A stretch of DNA of 56,416 nt from Fructobacillus sp. CRL 2054 (GCF_028764065.1 NZ_JACOFN010000011.1:1-56416); one strand, 5' to 3'. Shown: positions 15,725 to 25,538, counted from the first letter of the stretch. A program made the numbers and translations. The notes: generated from the sequence alone by a model not told the origin.

Positions 15725-17236
15725 TTACATCTTTGCTTCCAAATCAACGTTTGGATACTTATCCTTAAACCAATTCATCGCGAATTGATTTTCAAACAAG
15801 AAGACTGGACGGTCATAACGGTCACGAACCAAAAGGTTACGTGAGGAAGCCATCTTTTCATCAACTTGGTCAGGATCAACCCAACGGGCAACCTTTGAAC
15901 CAATTGGTTCGAATTGGATGGCCACGTTGTATTCGTTTTCCATACGGAACTTGAAGACTTCGAACTGCAATTGTCCAACAGCCCCCAAGATGTACTCGTT
16001 TGAGTTCCAAGACTTATAAAGCTGAATCGTTCCTTCTTGTACCAACTGGGTGATTCCCTTGTGGTAGGACTTCTGCTTCATAACATCCTTGGCAATGACT
16101 TTGTTAAAGTATTCTGGCGTAAAGGTTGGCAGGTCTGGGAAAGTCACTTGCTTCTTCCCTGAGTAAATCGTGTCCCCGATCTGGAAGTTACCAGTATCAT
16201 AAACACCGATAATATCACCAGGAACGGCTGTCTGAACGTTCTCACGCTCTTCGGCCATAAACTGGGTAACGTTGGCCAAACGAAGCTTCTTACCTGTTCG
16301 TGACAAAGTCACGTCCATCCCCTTGGTAAACTCACCAGAGACAATACGGACAAAGGCAATTCGGTCACGGTGACGAGGGTCCATGTTGGCCTGAATCTTG
16401 AATACAAAACCAGTGAACTGGTTGTCATCTGGTTCAATCAAGCGGTCGTCAACCGTCTCAATGGCAGCTGGTTCTGGTGCATACTGCAAGTACTGTTCCA
16501 AGAATTCCGTTACCCCGAAGTTGGCCAAAGCGGAACCAAAGAAGACTGGCGTCAACTTACCGTGCGCAACCGCATCGGTATCAAAGTCGTTTCCAGCATC
16601 GTCCAGCAATTCGACTTCATCCATTCCTTCTTCCAACACTTCAGGATGGTCCGAAACATTCTTGAAAGGAATCATTTCCTTTTGACGGAGGTCATAGATT
16701 CCCTGAAGAATCTGTCCAGAACCAATTGGCCAGTTCATTGGGAAGGCCTTAATGCCAAGGGTCGTTTCCAATTCGTCAACAAGGTCCAATGGTGCGCGTG
16801 CATCACGGTCAATCTTGTTGAAGAAGGTAAAGACGGGAATACCACGCTTTGAAACGATTTCGAAGAGCTTCTTTGTCTGGGGCTCGATACCCTTGGCGGC
16901 ATCGACAACCATGACAACCGAATCAACGGCCATCAACGTACGGTAAGTATCTTCAGAGAAATCTTCGTGCCCCGGGGTATCCAAGATGTTGATTCGCTTA
17001 CCGTCGTAGTCAAACTGCAAAACAGATGAAGTAACGGAGATTCCACGCTGCTGCTCGATGGCCATCCAATCGGATGAGGCCATCTTCTTGGCACCACGGC
17101 CCTTAACCGTTCCGGCTTCACGAATCACACCACCGTGCAAAAGCAACTGCTCAGTCAGTGTTGTTTTACCCGCATCGGGGTGGGAGATAATGGCGAATGT
17201 ACGCCGTGTTTTTAACGCTTCTTTAAAGTCTGTCAT
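15725..17236 (-). CDS. prfC: peptide chain release factor 3
   Basis: GTPase that recycles RF1/RF2 from the ribosome after peptide release. 503 aa: G1 [10 protein letters not shown]2 region with [12 protein letters not shown]3 DTPGHEDF, G4 NKID, then the RF3-specific domains II and III. The [13 protein letters not shown] stretch after the P loop distinguishes RF3 from EF-G and TypA. Slightly shorter than the E. coli protein but normal for Gram-positive RF3. Monocistronic between two terminators. Confidence 0.96.
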   Translation of the reverse strand: MTDFKEALKTRRTFAIISHPDAGKTTLTEQLLLHGGVIREAGTVKGRGAKKMASSDWMAIEQQRGISVTSSVLQFDYDGKRINILDTPGHEDFSEDTYRTLMAVDSVVMVVDAAKGIEPQTKKLFEIVSKRGIPVFTFFNKIDRDARAPLDLVDELETTLGIKAFPMNWPIGSGQILQGIYDLRQKEMIPFKNVSDHPEVLEEGMDEVELLDDAGNDFDTDAVAHGKLTPVFFGSALANFGVTEFLEQYLQYAPEPAAIETVDDRLIEPDDNQFTGFVFKIQANMDPRHRDRIAFVRIVSGEFTKGMDVTLSRTGKKLRLANVTQFMAEERENVQTAVPGDIIGVYDTGNFQIGDTIYSGKKQVTFPDLPTFTPEYFNKVIAKDVMKQKSYHKGITQLVQEGTIQLYKSWNSNEYILGAVGQLQFEVFKFRMENEYNVAIQFEPIGSKVARWVDPDQVDEKMASSRNLLVRDRYDRPVFLFENQFAMNWFKDKYPNVDLEAKM

Positions 17237-17259
17237 AATGTCTTTATTTTACCCGAAAA

Positions 17260-17300
17260 AAGCAGTTAGGGCCAGACGCAATGTCTGCTCTAACTGCTTT
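17260..17300 (-). terminator. terminator of the opp operon
   Basis: Long stem AAGCAGTTAG-GC...GC-CTAACTGCTT with an inner CAGAC/GTCTG helix, T run on the minus strand, about 40 bases after oppF. Confidence 0.8.
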
Positions 17301-17341
17301 AATCATTTTATATTTTAAATACCTTCTCGTATCGCAATATA

Positions 17342-18277
17342 TCAATTTTGGTCGGCTTTGTATTTAGCTGCTTCTTCCTGTGTTGCCAAGACAAAGTGTC
17401 CAGCTTCCATCTCTACCATGTGACGCTCCTGACCGTCCTTTTCAAAGGATGGGTCGTAGCTCTTCACGTGATGGGCCTTTTCCTTAACAGGATCTGGCAC
17501 GGGCACTGCTGAAAGCAATGACTTCGTGTATGGATGCAAGGGGTGGTTGTATACTTGGTCAGCTGTTCCCAACTCAACCAACTTACCCCAGTGCAAGACA
17601 CCAATACGGTCTGACAGGTACTTCACCATCGCCAAATCGTGGGCGATGAAGAGGTAGGTCAACTTCTGTTCCTTTTGCAACTTAGCAAGAAGGTTCACGA
17701 CCTGGGCTTGCACGGAAACATCCAAGGCAGAAATTGGCTCATCGGCAATCACAAACTTTGGCTGTACGGCCAAGGCACGGGCAATTCCGATACGCTGCTT
17801 CTGTCCACCTGAGAATTCGTGGGGATAACGTGAAGCATGGTCTTCGTTCAATCCAACCATGTGGAGCAATTCCAAGACCTTCTTACGACGCTCTTCCTTA
17901 TTCTTAGTGAAACCAGCTTCATCTAGTCCTTCACCCAAGATGTTTGAAACCGTCAAACGACCGTTCAATGAAGCTTGAGGATCTTGGAAAATCATCTGAG
18001 CCTTTGAACGGAAGTCTGCCAACTCCTTTTTCTTCATCTTGTTGATGTCTGAACCGTCGAATTCAATGGAACCACCGGCTGGGCTGTAGAGCTTCAAAAC
18101 CGTACGACCCAAAGTCGTCTTTCCTGAACCAGATTCCCCAACAAGACCAAAAGTTTCCCCTTCGTAAATATCGAAGGAAACATCTTCCAGAGCCGTCTTT
18201 TCGTTCTTCTTACCAGCGTTAAAGGTTAAAGTCAGGTTCTTAATCGAAACCAATTTTTTTGCTTCTGGGTTTTCCAT
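17342..18277 (-). CDS. oppF: oligopeptide ABC transporter ATP-binding protein OppF
   Basis: 311-aa ATPase subunit of the peptide importer. Walker A GESGSGKTT, Q-loop FQDPQASLNGRLTV, ABC signature FSGGQKQRIGIARAL, Walker B FVIADEPISALD, H-loop IAHDLAMVKY and the Opp/Dpp C-terminal region with HPLHPYTKSLL. Last gene of oppA-B-C-D-F, starting 3 bases after oppD, so translation is coupled. Confidence 0.95.
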   Translation of the reverse strand: MENPEAKKLVSIKNLTLTFNAGKKNEKTALEDVSFDIYEGETFGLVGESGSGKTTLGRTVLKLYSPAGGSIEFDGSDINKMKKKELADFRSKAQMIFQDPQASLNGRLTVSNILGEGLDEAGFTKNKEERRKKVLELLHMVGLNEDHASRYPHEFSGGQKQRIGIARALAVQPKFVIADEPISALDVSVQAQVVNLLAKLQKEQKLTYLFIAHDLAMVKYLSDRIGVLHWGKLVELGTADQVYNHPLHPYTKSLLSAVPVPDPVKEKAHHVKSYDPSFEKDGQERHMVEMEAGHFVLATQEEAAKYKADQN

Positions 18278-18280
18278 CTT

Positions 18281-19330
18281 TTAACCTTCCTTTACAAAGT
18301 GTTCTTGCCAGTAGGCTTGGCGCTTTTGAATTTCTTCTGGTGGCACAACCTTTGGCGCACGTTTATCGAGCAACCACGTTGCTGCTTCGTGGGTTGGTGA
18401 AACCTGGAAGAATGGTGGTTGCTTTTCGTGGTCAATCTTCAATGCATAGGCATTACGGTTGGCAAAGGCATCACCCTTAGGTGGGTAAAGCAAATCTGGA
18501 GGAGTTCCAGGAATGGCATGCAATGAACCCAAAGCCGTTGAAGTTGTTGGCATTGATGACAACAAGCCCCAAGTATACGGATGCTTTGGATTGTAGAAAA
18601 TCTCGTTAACCGTTCCCTTTTCAACAATCTTACCAGCATACATAACGGCCACACGGTCAGCCACATCGGCCACAACCCCAAGGTCGTGGGTGATGAAGAT
18701 AACGGCCATCTTGCGCTTCTTTTGCTGAGCTTTCAAAATGTTCAAAATTTGTGCCTGAATCGTCACATCCAAGGCAGTGGTTGGTTCATCGGCGATTAAG
18801 ATGTCAGGTTCGGCTGCCAAAGCAATGGCAATAACCGCACGCTGACGCATACCACCTGACCATTGGTGAGGATAATCATCAATGTGTTCTTCGGCATCAG
18901 GAATCCCAACGTCCTTCATCAAGGCCAAAGCTGCTTCACGCGCTTCCTTAGCCTTCTTACCCAAGTGCTTTTCCATTGGTTCAGCAATTTGCTTTCCAAT
19001 TGTCATCGTTGGGTCCAAAGAGGTCATAGGGTCCTGGAAAACCATGGCAATCTTCTTACCACGGATTTGGTCCCAGTCCTTCTCCTTATAATCAGCTAAG
19101 TTCGTGTTGCCAAGGAGAATTTGACTGCCCTTTTTGACCGTTGCATTGGCTGCATTTAGTCCCAAAAGGGTCTTTGTTGTAACAGATTTTCCGGAGCCAG
19201 ATTCCCCAACAATGGCTAATGTTTCACCTTCAAAGAGTTGAAAGTCGACACCACGAATGGCTTGAATGGTTCCTGCATAAGTTGCAAATGAAACCTCTAA
19301 GTTTTTAACTTCAAGAATTGGCGTTTGCAT
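18281..19330 (-). CDS. oppD: oligopeptide ABC transporter ATP-binding protein OppD
   Basis: 349 aa. Walker A GESGSGKSVTT, signature WSGGMRQRAVIAIAL, Walker B ILIADEPTTALD, H-loop ITHDLGVVADV and the OppD C-terminal motif NPKHPYTWGLL ahead of the region that in some members binds an Fe-S cluster; the usual cysteines of that C-terminal motif are absent here, as in many Gram-positive OppD. It pairs with OppF to drive the OppBC channel. Nine bases separate it from oppC. Confidence 0.95.
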   Translation of the reverse strand: MQTPILEVKNLEVSFATYAGTIQAIRGVDFQLFEGETLAIVGESGSGKSVTTKTLLGLNAANATVKKGSQILLGNTNLADYKEKDWDQIRGKKIAMVFQDPMTSLDPTMTIGKQIAEPMEKHLGKKAKEAREAALALMKDVGIPDAEEHIDDYPHQWSGGMRQRAVIAIALAAEPDILIADEPTTALDVTIQAQILNILKAQQKKRKMAVIFITHDLGVVADVADRVAVMYAGKIVEKGTVNEIFYNPKHPYTWGLLSSMPTTSTALGSLHAIPGTPPDLLYPPKGDAFANRNAYALKIDHEKQPPFFQVSPTHEAATWLLDKRAPKVVPPEEIQKRQAYWQEHFVKEG

Positions 19331-19339
19331 AAAACACTC

Positions 19340-20362
19340 CTATTCGTCTAACATCTTTGGATCGAAGGCATCACGCAAGCCATCCCCTAAGAGGATGAAG
19401 GCCAATGACACGAGGACCAAAATTGCTGATGGAATCAAAATTTGATAAGGGTAGTACTGCAACATTTGCTGTGCATCTGAAATCAATGTTCCAAGGGAAG
19501 CCGTTGGCGCCTTAACACCCAAGTTAATGGCTGACAAAACAGCTTCGAACATGATGGCTGATGGAATGGTCATCATGACTTGAACGATGATGGTTCCAGC
19601 CATGTTTGGCACTAAGTGCTTAAAGGCAATCTTAGGACCAGATTCACCTAGCGTCTTAGCTGCAAGAACAAAGTCACGTTCCTTAAGAGTCAAGGTCTGG
19701 TTTCGAACCTGTCGAGCCATTCCAACCCAGTTGGTCAAGGCGATGGCCAAGATGATTGACCCGATTCCTGAACCAAAGAGCATGGCCAACAAGGTAACAA
19801 CAACCAAGGTTGGGATGGCTGAAATAATTTCAATGAATCGCTGGAGAACCGTATCAATCCACCCCCCGAACCATCCGGAAACCAATCCATAGGAAACTCC
19901 AAAGAGCAGGTCAATGGCCGTTGCGGCTAAGGCAACAAACAATGAGATACGAAGTCCAACCGTCACACGCTTTCCAAGTGAACGGCCCAGGTTATCGGTT
20001 CCAAGAATAAAGTTTTTATCTACGCCGTTCTTTTCGTAGACATCAACCTTATCCGTTGATCCTAGAACAGTACCATTTCCATCCCAAAATGGAATCGGAA
20101 GGCCTGACTTTGGTGGTAGGTTTTTATACTTACTACCGGCATTGGTATTAAATTGATTAGCTGAATTCTGTGAGACAACGGCTGTTGAAACCAGGGCAAA
20201 GGCACTAATGGCAATCAAGAAGTACATTGAAATAACGGCCAACTTGTTCTTCTTCAATCGATGCCAGACGGACTGCCAAAATGTCAGCGTTGGTTTATTA
20301 ATCTTTTCAGTGGCGGCAACGTTTTCAATGCCGACCAATTCGAAGTCTTGACTAGCTTCCAT
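19340..20362 (-). CDS. oppC: oligopeptide ABC transporter permease OppC
   Basis: 340 aa. Start placed at MEASQDF (20362), preceded by AGGAGG; the longer frame would overlap oppB. Six membrane segments and the permease EAA loop (AAKTLGESGPKIAFKHLVPN). The long extracytoplasmic loop after the first helix (NTNAGSKYKNLPPKSG, then DKVDVYEKNGVDKNFILGTDNLGR) is typical of OppC. Forms the channel with OppB. Confidence 0.94.
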   Translation of the reverse strand: MEASQDFELVGIENVAATEKINKPTLTFWQSVWHRLKKNKLAVISMYFLIAISAFALVSTAVVSQNSANQFNTNAGSKYKNLPPKSGLPIPFWDGNGTVLGSTDKVDVYEKNGVDKNFILGTDNLGRSLGKRVTVGLRISLFVALAATAIDLLFGVSYGLVSGWFGGWIDTVLQRFIEIISAIPTLVVVTLLAMLFGSGIGSIILAIALTNWVGMARQVRNQTLTLKERDFVLAAKTLGESGPKIAFKHLVPNMAGTIIVQVMMTIPSAIMFEAVLSAINLGVKAPTASLGTLISDAQQMLQYYPYQILIPSAILVLVSLAFILLGDGLRDAFDPKMLDE

Positions 20363-20372
20363 GACTATCCTC

Positions 20373-21290
20373 CTACTGCAAACGAACTCGTGGATCAACG
20401 ATAGCCGTTAAGATATCGGTAATCAAAATCATAACCATCAGCATCAAGGCGTAAACAATTGTCGTTCCCATGATAACTGGATAGTCCTTTGTTGGAATTG
20501 AACTAACAAATTGCTGTCCAATTCCAGGAATTGAGAAGATGTTCTCAACCAAAGTTGAACCTGTCAACAATCCCGCCGTCAATGGTCCAATCAAAGTCAA
20601 GATAGGAATCATTGAGTTTCGGTAGGCGTGCTTTTGAATCACTTGGTCTTCACCAATTCCTTTGGCACGGGCCAATTGGATGTAATCGGAGTGCAAAACT
20701 TCAATCATTTCAGAACGGACAAAACGCGTTGTGATGGCCATTGGCGTAACCGCTAGGGCCAAAGTTGGCAAGATTGTCTGCGAGAATGAATCGCCCCAAC
20801 CAGAGATTGGTAACCAGTCAAGCTGATAACCAAAGACGAAGAGCAACACAATGGCCAAAATGAAGGAAGGTGTTGAAATCCCAAGAGTTGAGATAACCCC
20901 AAGGAATCCATCTAACTTCTTATTCTGGTTACGGGCTGAAACAGCACCGAACCAGAGTCCCAATAATACACCAACAACCAAAGCTTGGAATCCCAACTGA
21001 GCTGAGATTGGTAAACGCTGTCCAATCAATGTTGAAACCGATTGGTTCTGGTACTGGAAGGAGGTTCCTAAATCACCGTGTAACAAATTAATTAAGTAGT
21101 CCCAGTATTGAACTAAGACCGGCTTATCTAACCCATAAGTGGCATTCAGCTGATCAATCGCTGATTGCGTCAACTTAGGGTTGTTGTATGGCGTTCCCGG
21201 TAAAATCTGCATCAGGAAGAAGGTGGCGGTAACCACGATCCACATCGTGATGATCAAGATTAACGCACGTTTTAGAATATAGCGGGCCAT
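20373..21290 (-). CDS. oppB: oligopeptide ABC transporter permease OppB
   Basis: 305 aa, six membrane segments. N-terminal MARYILKRAL and LPGTPYNNP are typical of OppB/DppB, and the EAA loop is ARAKGIGEDQVIQKHAYRNS. It follows oppA by about 68 bases, the largest gap in the operon. That gap holds no full terminator, although the oppA 3' region TCGGC...GCCGA hairpin (about 21325-21340) could lower downstream expression relative to oppA. Confidence 0.94.
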   Translation of the reverse strand: MARYILKRALILIITMWIVVTATFFLMQILPGTPYNNPKLTQSAIDQLNATYGLDKPVLVQYWDYLINLLHGDLGTSFQYQNQSVSTLIGQRLPISAQLGFQALVVGVLLGLWFGAVSARNQNKKLDGFLGVISTLGISTPSFILAIVLLFVFGYQLDWLPISGWGDSFSQTILPTLALAVTPMAITTRFVRSEMIEVLHSDYIQLARAKGIGEDQVIQKHAYRNSMIPILTLIGPLTAGLLTGSTLVENIFSIPGIGQQFVSSIPTKDYPVIMGTTIVYALMLMVMILITDILTAIVDPRVRLQ

Positions 21291-21358
21291 AGGGTCTCTC
21301 CTTTAGTTTCATCAATATGTACGAAAGTCGGCTCTCGCCGACTCTCTTTACACTTATT

Positions 21359-22999
21359 TTACTTGCGGTGTGCGTAAGTAAGGTCGAGTGTCAAACCAAC
21401 TGGGTTTTCAACAGCACCCTTCACGTTTGAGCGAACAAGTGAAGTTGACTTCCATGAGTAAAGTGGGTTGATGTTAGCATCATCCATCAATGCCTTTTCA
21501 GCATCCTTGAAGTCTTGTTCACGGGCAGAAGCGTTTGTTGCATCTGTGTTATCAGCCTTCTTAACTGCATCGAAGTATGTTTGGTTCGTAAACTTACCAT
21601 CGTTGTATCCAGCATCCTTAGAAGCGAACAAGTCGTAGAATGTTGAACCATCGGCATAGTCACCGTTCCAGTTTGTAACAACGACATCGAAGTCACCAGA
21701 TTGTGAATCCTTCAAACGTTGCTTGAATGGCACAATCTTTTCAGATACTTCAATATCTGAACCGAATGTTGATTCCCAAGCCTGCTTGATGTAATCAACC
21801 GTGTTCTTTGAGATGACAGAGTCAGCATCAGTTTCAAGGCTAATCTTCATCTTTCCTTGGTTCACTTCGGCAAGACCTTCCTTGAAGAGCTGTTGAGCCT
21901 TCTTCTTGTCGTAAGTGTAACCAGGCTTTACGTAGTCTGACAAGTCCTTGCCAGAAGTTGTTTCAGTCAATCCCTTTGAAACAAGTGATTGAGCAGCATC
22001 ACGAGTACCACCCGTTGCTTGTGTTGCCAATTCTGAACGGTTCGTTGCCAAGTTCAAGGCTTGACGAATCTTCTTGTTCTTCAAGAAGGCGTTTGTATCT
22101 TGGTTATATTCAAGATAAGTAGCAGCGGCAACGGCTGCTGACTTAGCATCCTTCTTGTTCTTGTTAGCTGAGTACATTTCAGGCGTGTTTGAGATTGAAA
22201 CGCGGTCAATCTTACCTTGCTTGTAAAGCTTCAAGGCAGTATCGGCGTTCTTAACTACTTGCCAGTTAATCGTCTTTGTCTTAACGTCCTTTGAATCCCA
22301 GTAGTTATCGTTCTTTACCATCTTGAACTTACCGTTTGTACCGTTCCAGTCTTCAAACTTGTAAGCACCTGAGTAAACTTGCTTTGCTGCAGTGGTTCCG
22401 TACTTGTCACCTTGCTTTTCAACAAACGTTTGCTTTTGTGGGGCAAAGTTTGGGAATGAGAGCAAGTACTTGAATTGAGGCATTGCGTGGTCAAGTTGGA
22501 AAGTAATGGTATTGCCAGAAGCGGAAACGCCCAATTCTGAAACTGCTTTCTTACCAGCCATGATGTCATCAGCGTTCAAAACACCTGAAGCCAATGAAGC
22601 ATACTGTGATCCAGTCTTTGGATCAACCATTCGTTGCCATGAGTAAACAACATCCTTGGCCGTCAACTTTGAACCGTCAGACCACTTCAAGCCTGAACGC
22701 AATTCAACTGTATAAGTCTTTCCATCATCAGAAACCTTATATGACTTAGCCAAGTCAGGAGCTGCTTCTCCCTTTGAGTTCATACGCAACAAGTTTGATT
22801 CCGTATTACCCAAAATCATGTTTGAATAGCTATCCGTTGACTTAGAGATATCCAAAGTTTGAATATCTGCTGGTAACGCATAATTCAACGTATTCTTATC
22901 GGTACTAGGATTTCCACCCCAGAGACCAGCTGCTTTGGTTCCACCCGCCACAGCAGCGACAACGACAATAGCCGCCGTCCACTTCTGCCATTTTTTCAT
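21359..22999 (-). CDS. oppA: oligopeptide-binding protein OppA without a lipobox
   Basis: 546-aa SBP_bac_5 protein that binds extracellular peptides for OppBCDF. The N-terminus has a short basic start (MKKWQKW) and a hydrophobic segment (8-22) ending in GTKAAGLWGG. Unlike typical Gram-positive OppA there is no LxxC lipobox and in fact no cysteine in the entire protein, so it cannot be lipid-anchored; it should stay attached through an uncleaved signal anchor or be released. The binding-domain landmarks (TLDISKSTDSYSN, LKWSDGSKLTAKDVVYSW) are intact. First gene of the operon, strong promoter at 23038-23066. Confidence 0.92.
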   Translation of the reverse strand: MKKWQKWTAAIVVVAAVAGGTKAAGLWGGNPSTDKNTLNYALPADIQTLDISKSTDSYSNMILGNTESNLLRMNSKGEAAPDLAKSYKVSDDGKTYTVELRSGLKWSDGSKLTAKDVVYSWQRMVDPKTGSQYASLASGVLNADDIMAGKKAVSELGVSASGNTITFQLDHAMPQFKYLLSFPNFAPQKQTFVEKQGDKYGTTAAKQVYSGAYKFEDWNGTNGKFKMVKNDNYWDSKDVKTKTINWQVVKNADTALKLYKQGKIDRVSISNTPEMYSANKNKKDAKSAAVAAATYLEYNQDTNAFLKNKKIRQALNLATNRSELATQATGGTRDAAQSLVSKGLTETTSGKDLSDYVKPGYTYDKKKAQQLFKEGLAEVNQGKMKISLETDADSVISKNTVDYIKQAWESTFGSDIEVSEKIVPFKQRLKDSQSGDFDVVVTNWNGDYADGSTFYDLFASKDAGYNDGKFTNQTYFDAVKKADNTDATNASAREQDFKDAEKALMDDANINPLYSWKSTSLVRSNVKGAVENPVGLTLDLTYAHRK

Positions 23000-23037
23000 C
23001 TTTCCAACCTCCCGAGGTCTTTTTTAATGTTGAGTTA

Positions 23038-23066
23038 ATCGTATCAGACTGTTTTTTGATTTTCAA
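23038..23066 (-). promoter_or_regulatory. oppA promoter
   Basis: TTGAAA, 17 bases, TGA-TACGAT on the minus strand: good -35 plus extended -10, about 40 bases before the start codon. The remaining 200 bases up to 23265 hold only the small inverted repeat ACTGG / CCAGT near 23140-23155. Confidence 0.7.
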
Positions 23067-23265
23067 TTAGTTTTTATAATAATTCACTCATAAACGTGGT
23101 AACAAACCTGACATATAAGTCTTTCAACACTGTTGCAGCAAGGGGTTTCACTGGCCTATACCAGTCAAAAAAAGTTCTTAATTTTTATTTAAATGAGCAG
23201 ATTATCATTTCAACTATGAGTAATTTTTCCTATTTTTATCAAACACTACTAAAAAAGAAAAAGAA

Positions 23266-23293
23266 AAAAACACCTACAAAAGCAGGTGTTTTT
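23266..23293 (-). terminator. terminator overlapping the ABC-F stop codon
   Basis: AAAAACACCT / AGGTGTTTTT; the stem begins within the stop codon of the ABC-F gene and is followed by a T-rich tract on the minus strand. Confidence 0.75.
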
Positions 23294-24851
23294 ATGCATC
23301 TGGGTTTTCTTTATAAGAAAGGGCTGCGACGTTCAGCGTCTTGTCAGCAAGGTCCTTAGTAAATGATACTTCGTGGGAAACGATGATGGCGTTTCCAGGG
23401 AAAGCCTTAATGGCCTTGTACAAAGCATTCTTTGTTTCTTCATCCAAGTGGTTAGTGGGCTCATCAAGAATCAAGAAGTTCGATGGCTTCATTTCCATAA
23501 TGGCCAGTTTAACCTTGGTCTGTTCTCCTCCAGAAAGCTGGAAAAGTGGCTTGGATGCGTTCTCAGCGTTAATACCGGCCGCTGCAAGACGTTGGCGCAG
23601 CTCTTTTGGCATTGTTGTAGGGAAGAGGTCCTGCATGGCCTGTAGCGGCGTCTGCTGGTCGTTATCCCAGTCCAAATCCTGATCAAAGTAGTTGACCACA
23701 GCAGATGGCGAGAATTCAACCGTTCCGCCAAGATTTGGAATGTCCCCCAAAATTGATTTAATCAAGGTTGACTTACCAGCCCCGTTAAATCCGGCAAAGA
23801 CGACCTTTTCTTCCGTGCGCATTGAAAAAGTCACAGGTTCCAAAATTGGCTTGTCGTATCCGACTGAGAGCTTTGTAACCGTCAAAGGTGCCGCTGACTG
23901 TGAGTTCAAGTATGGGAAGTTGAATTTCGCCTTCAAGTTTTCTTGAGGTGGTTCAACCTTATCCATGCGGGCCAGCATCTTTTCACGGGAACGGGCCTGC
24001 TTAGATGTTGAGGCACGAGCCTTGTTCTTGGCGATAAACTTTTCAGCCTTCGCAATTTCTTCCTGCTGCTTTTCGTATTCACGAATTTGCTGATCAGCAC
24101 GTTCTTCCTTCTGGCGCATGGCTTTTTGGAAGGAACCACGGTACTTGGTAATCTTACCGAAGGAAACATCGGCGATGGCGTTCGTGACTTTATCCAAGAA
24201 GTCAAAGTCGTGGGAGATAATCATGGCAGCGCCCTCGTAGCTCTGCAAGAAACCTTCCAACCATTCAATGTGAGCCACATCTAAATAGTTGGTGGGCTCA
24301 TCGAGAATAATCACGTCATCGTTTTCCAAAAGCAGCTTAGCCAAGATAACCTTGGCACGCTGTCCACCGGACATGTGTTCCAATTCGCGGTCACGACCGA
24401 TGGCTTCCAGACCCAAACCAGAAATCACTCGTTCAATTTCTGTATCGACGTCATAGAATCCAGCGGCATCGAGTTCCTCTTGCAAACGTCCGGCCTTTTC
24501 CAACAGCTTATCGTCAGCTGTCGCCGCGTACTTTTCGTACAAAGCGGTTGCCCGGTCCTGCTTATCGTAGAGGTCTTGGTAGGCTGTATGCAAAAAGTCT
24601 ACCAAGGTCATCCCCGCTGGTATCTCCGCATACTGGTCCAAGTAGCCAATCTTTAAGTTCTTGGCCCACTCGATTTTTCCTTCCAGTGGCAACACCTGCC
24701 CGGTTAAAATCCGGATTAAAGTAGACTTACCGGCCCCGTTTTGGCCGACAATTCCCATGTGTTCCCCTGCCTGGAGTTCCAGATCAGCGTCTTCGTATAA
24801 TGTTTTTTCTGCGTAGGCCATTGATAGCCCACTTACTTCTAATAATGCCAT
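23292..24851 (-). CDS. ABC-F family ATPase (ribosome-associated)
   Basis: 519 aa with two nucleotide-binding domains and no membrane segments: Walker A GQNGAGKST and GFNGAGKST, signatures MSGGQRAKVILAK and LSGGEQTKVKLAI, Walker B ending in DEPTNYLD and DEPTNHLD. The charged linker between the domains (about residues 230-300, rich in E, K, Q and R) is the P-site tRNA interaction motif of ABC-F factors. Closest in my judgement to the YbiT/YkpA housekeeping group rather than to antibiotic resistance members; that is not certain. Confidence 0.9.
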   Translation of the reverse strand: MALLEVSGLSMAYAEKTLYEDADLELQAGEHMGIVGQNGAGKSTLIRILTGQVLPLEGKIEWAKNLKIGYLDQYAEIPAGMTLVDFLHTAYQDLYDKQDRATALYEKYAATADDKLLEKAGRLQEELDAAGFYDVDTEIERVISGLGLEAIGRDRELEHMSGGQRAKVILAKLLLENDDVIILDEPTNYLDVAHIEWLEGFLQSYEGAAMIISHDFDFLDKVTNAIADVSFGKITKYRGSFQKAMRQKEERADQQIREYEKQQEEIAKAEKFIAKNKARASTSKQARSREKMLARMDKVEPPQENLKAKFNFPYLNSQSAAPLTVTKLSVGYDKPILEPVTFSMRTEEKVVFAGFNGAGKSTLIKSILGDIPNLGGTVEFSPSAVVNYFDQDLDWDNDQQTPLQAMQDLFPTTMPKELRQRLAAAGINAENASKPLFQLSGGEQTKVKLAIMEMKPSNFLILDEPTNHLDEETKNALYKAIKAFPGNAIIVSHEVSFTKDLADKTLNVAALSYKENPDA

Positions 24852-24858
24852 AAGCCTA

Positions 24859-24867
24859 ATTATAGCA
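24859..24867 (-). promoter_or_regulatory. extended -10 promoter of the ABC-F gene
   Basis: TGC-TATAAT on the minus strand, immediately before the ABC-F gene. Transcription would begin very close to the start codon. Confidence 0.5.
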
Positions 24868-24946
24868 GATTTTCAGCCATTACCATAGCAAAGCGATAGC
24901 GCTTGGCCTATACTATTTAAGAAGATAAAGTGAAGGAGACTTTCAA

Positions 24947-25282
24947 ATGAAAGCACGAAAACTAAATATCAAAACCATCCCCGCAAAAGACCCTAACCGG
25001 GCCTATCGTTTCTGGCGCGATGTTTTCGACCTTCCCCAAGTTGGCGCACAAAGCGAACGACGTCTAGCGGTTGACCACGAAGAGTTATCCTTTGTTCAAG
25101 GAAACACTGAAAATAACTTCGAGCTGTTAGTGCGCGACCACGAAGCAGAGTTAGAGCAGCATCTAAAGAATAACTTCATCGCCATCATCAAGCGTGAAGA
25201 ACGCTTTGGCGATAAGGTGGCCTTGACTGTAAAAGACTCCGAAGGCAACGAAGTGACCATCGAAGGTAATCGCAACAAATAA
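24947..25282 (+). CDS. small VOC (glyoxalase-fold) protein
   Basis: 111 aa. The N-terminal strand-helix IKTIPAKDPNRAYRFWRDVFDLP is the usual start of a vicinal-oxygen-chelate module, followed by RLAVDHEELSF, a second strand FELLVRDHE and ALTVKDSEGNEVTI. Only about one module and a half is present, so it would work as a dimer. The metal ligands are not clear and no substrate can be assigned. SD GAAGGAGA precedes the start; TATACT (24909-24914) may be its -10. Confidence 0.65.
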   Translation: MKARKLNIKTIPAKDPNRAYRFWRDVFDLPQVGAQSERRLAVDHEELSFVQGNTENNFELLVRDHEAELEQHLKNNFIAIIKREERFGDKVALTVKDSEGNEVTIEGNRNK

Positions 25283-25316
25283 ATTCTAAAAAACCGACTT
25301 TTTTATCGAAAAAGTC

Positions 25317-25345
25317 TTGTCAGCCCCTGACTGCCATGCTATACT
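25317..25345 (+). promoter_or_regulatory. tRNA-Lys promoter
   Basis: TTGTCA, 17 bases, TGC-TATACT, about 20 bases before the tRNA. Confidence 0.75.
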
Positions 25346-25365
25346 AATATCTGTTGTTTGAAACT

Positions 25366-25438
25366 GGTTAGTTAGCTCAGTTGGTAGAGCAACGGACTCT
25401 TAATCCGTGGGTCCAGGGTTCGAGCCCCTGACTGACCA
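25366..25438 (+). tRNA. tRNA-Lys (anticodon CTT)
   Basis: Cloverleaf with acceptor GGTTAGT / ACTGACC, D arm AGCTCAGTTGGTAGAGCA, anticodon stem ACGGA / TCCGT with loop CTCTTAA (CTT), T arm CAGGG-TTCGAGC-CCCTG and discriminator A. The 3' CCA is not encoded. It has its own promoter and terminator, so it is a single-gene unit. Confidence 0.95.
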
Positions 25439-25447
25439 TCAACTAAT

Positions 25448-25481
25448 AAAAAGACCAACACTTCGGTGTTGGTCTTTTTTT
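25448..25481 (+). terminator. terminator of tRNA-Lys
   Basis: AAAAGACCAACAC-TTCG-GTGTTGGTCTTTT and T run. Confidence 0.9.
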
Positions 25482-25502
25482 GTGCTCTTAAATCGACAAC
25501 AA

Positions 25503-25530
25503 AAAAGCCGAAGCTCTCGCTTCGACTTTT
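25503..25530 (-). terminator. terminator of the LysM hydrolase gene
   Basis: AAAAGTCGAAGC-GAGA-GCTTCGGCTTTT on the minus strand, T run. Confidence 0.85.
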
Positions 25531-25538
25531 AAAGTCAA

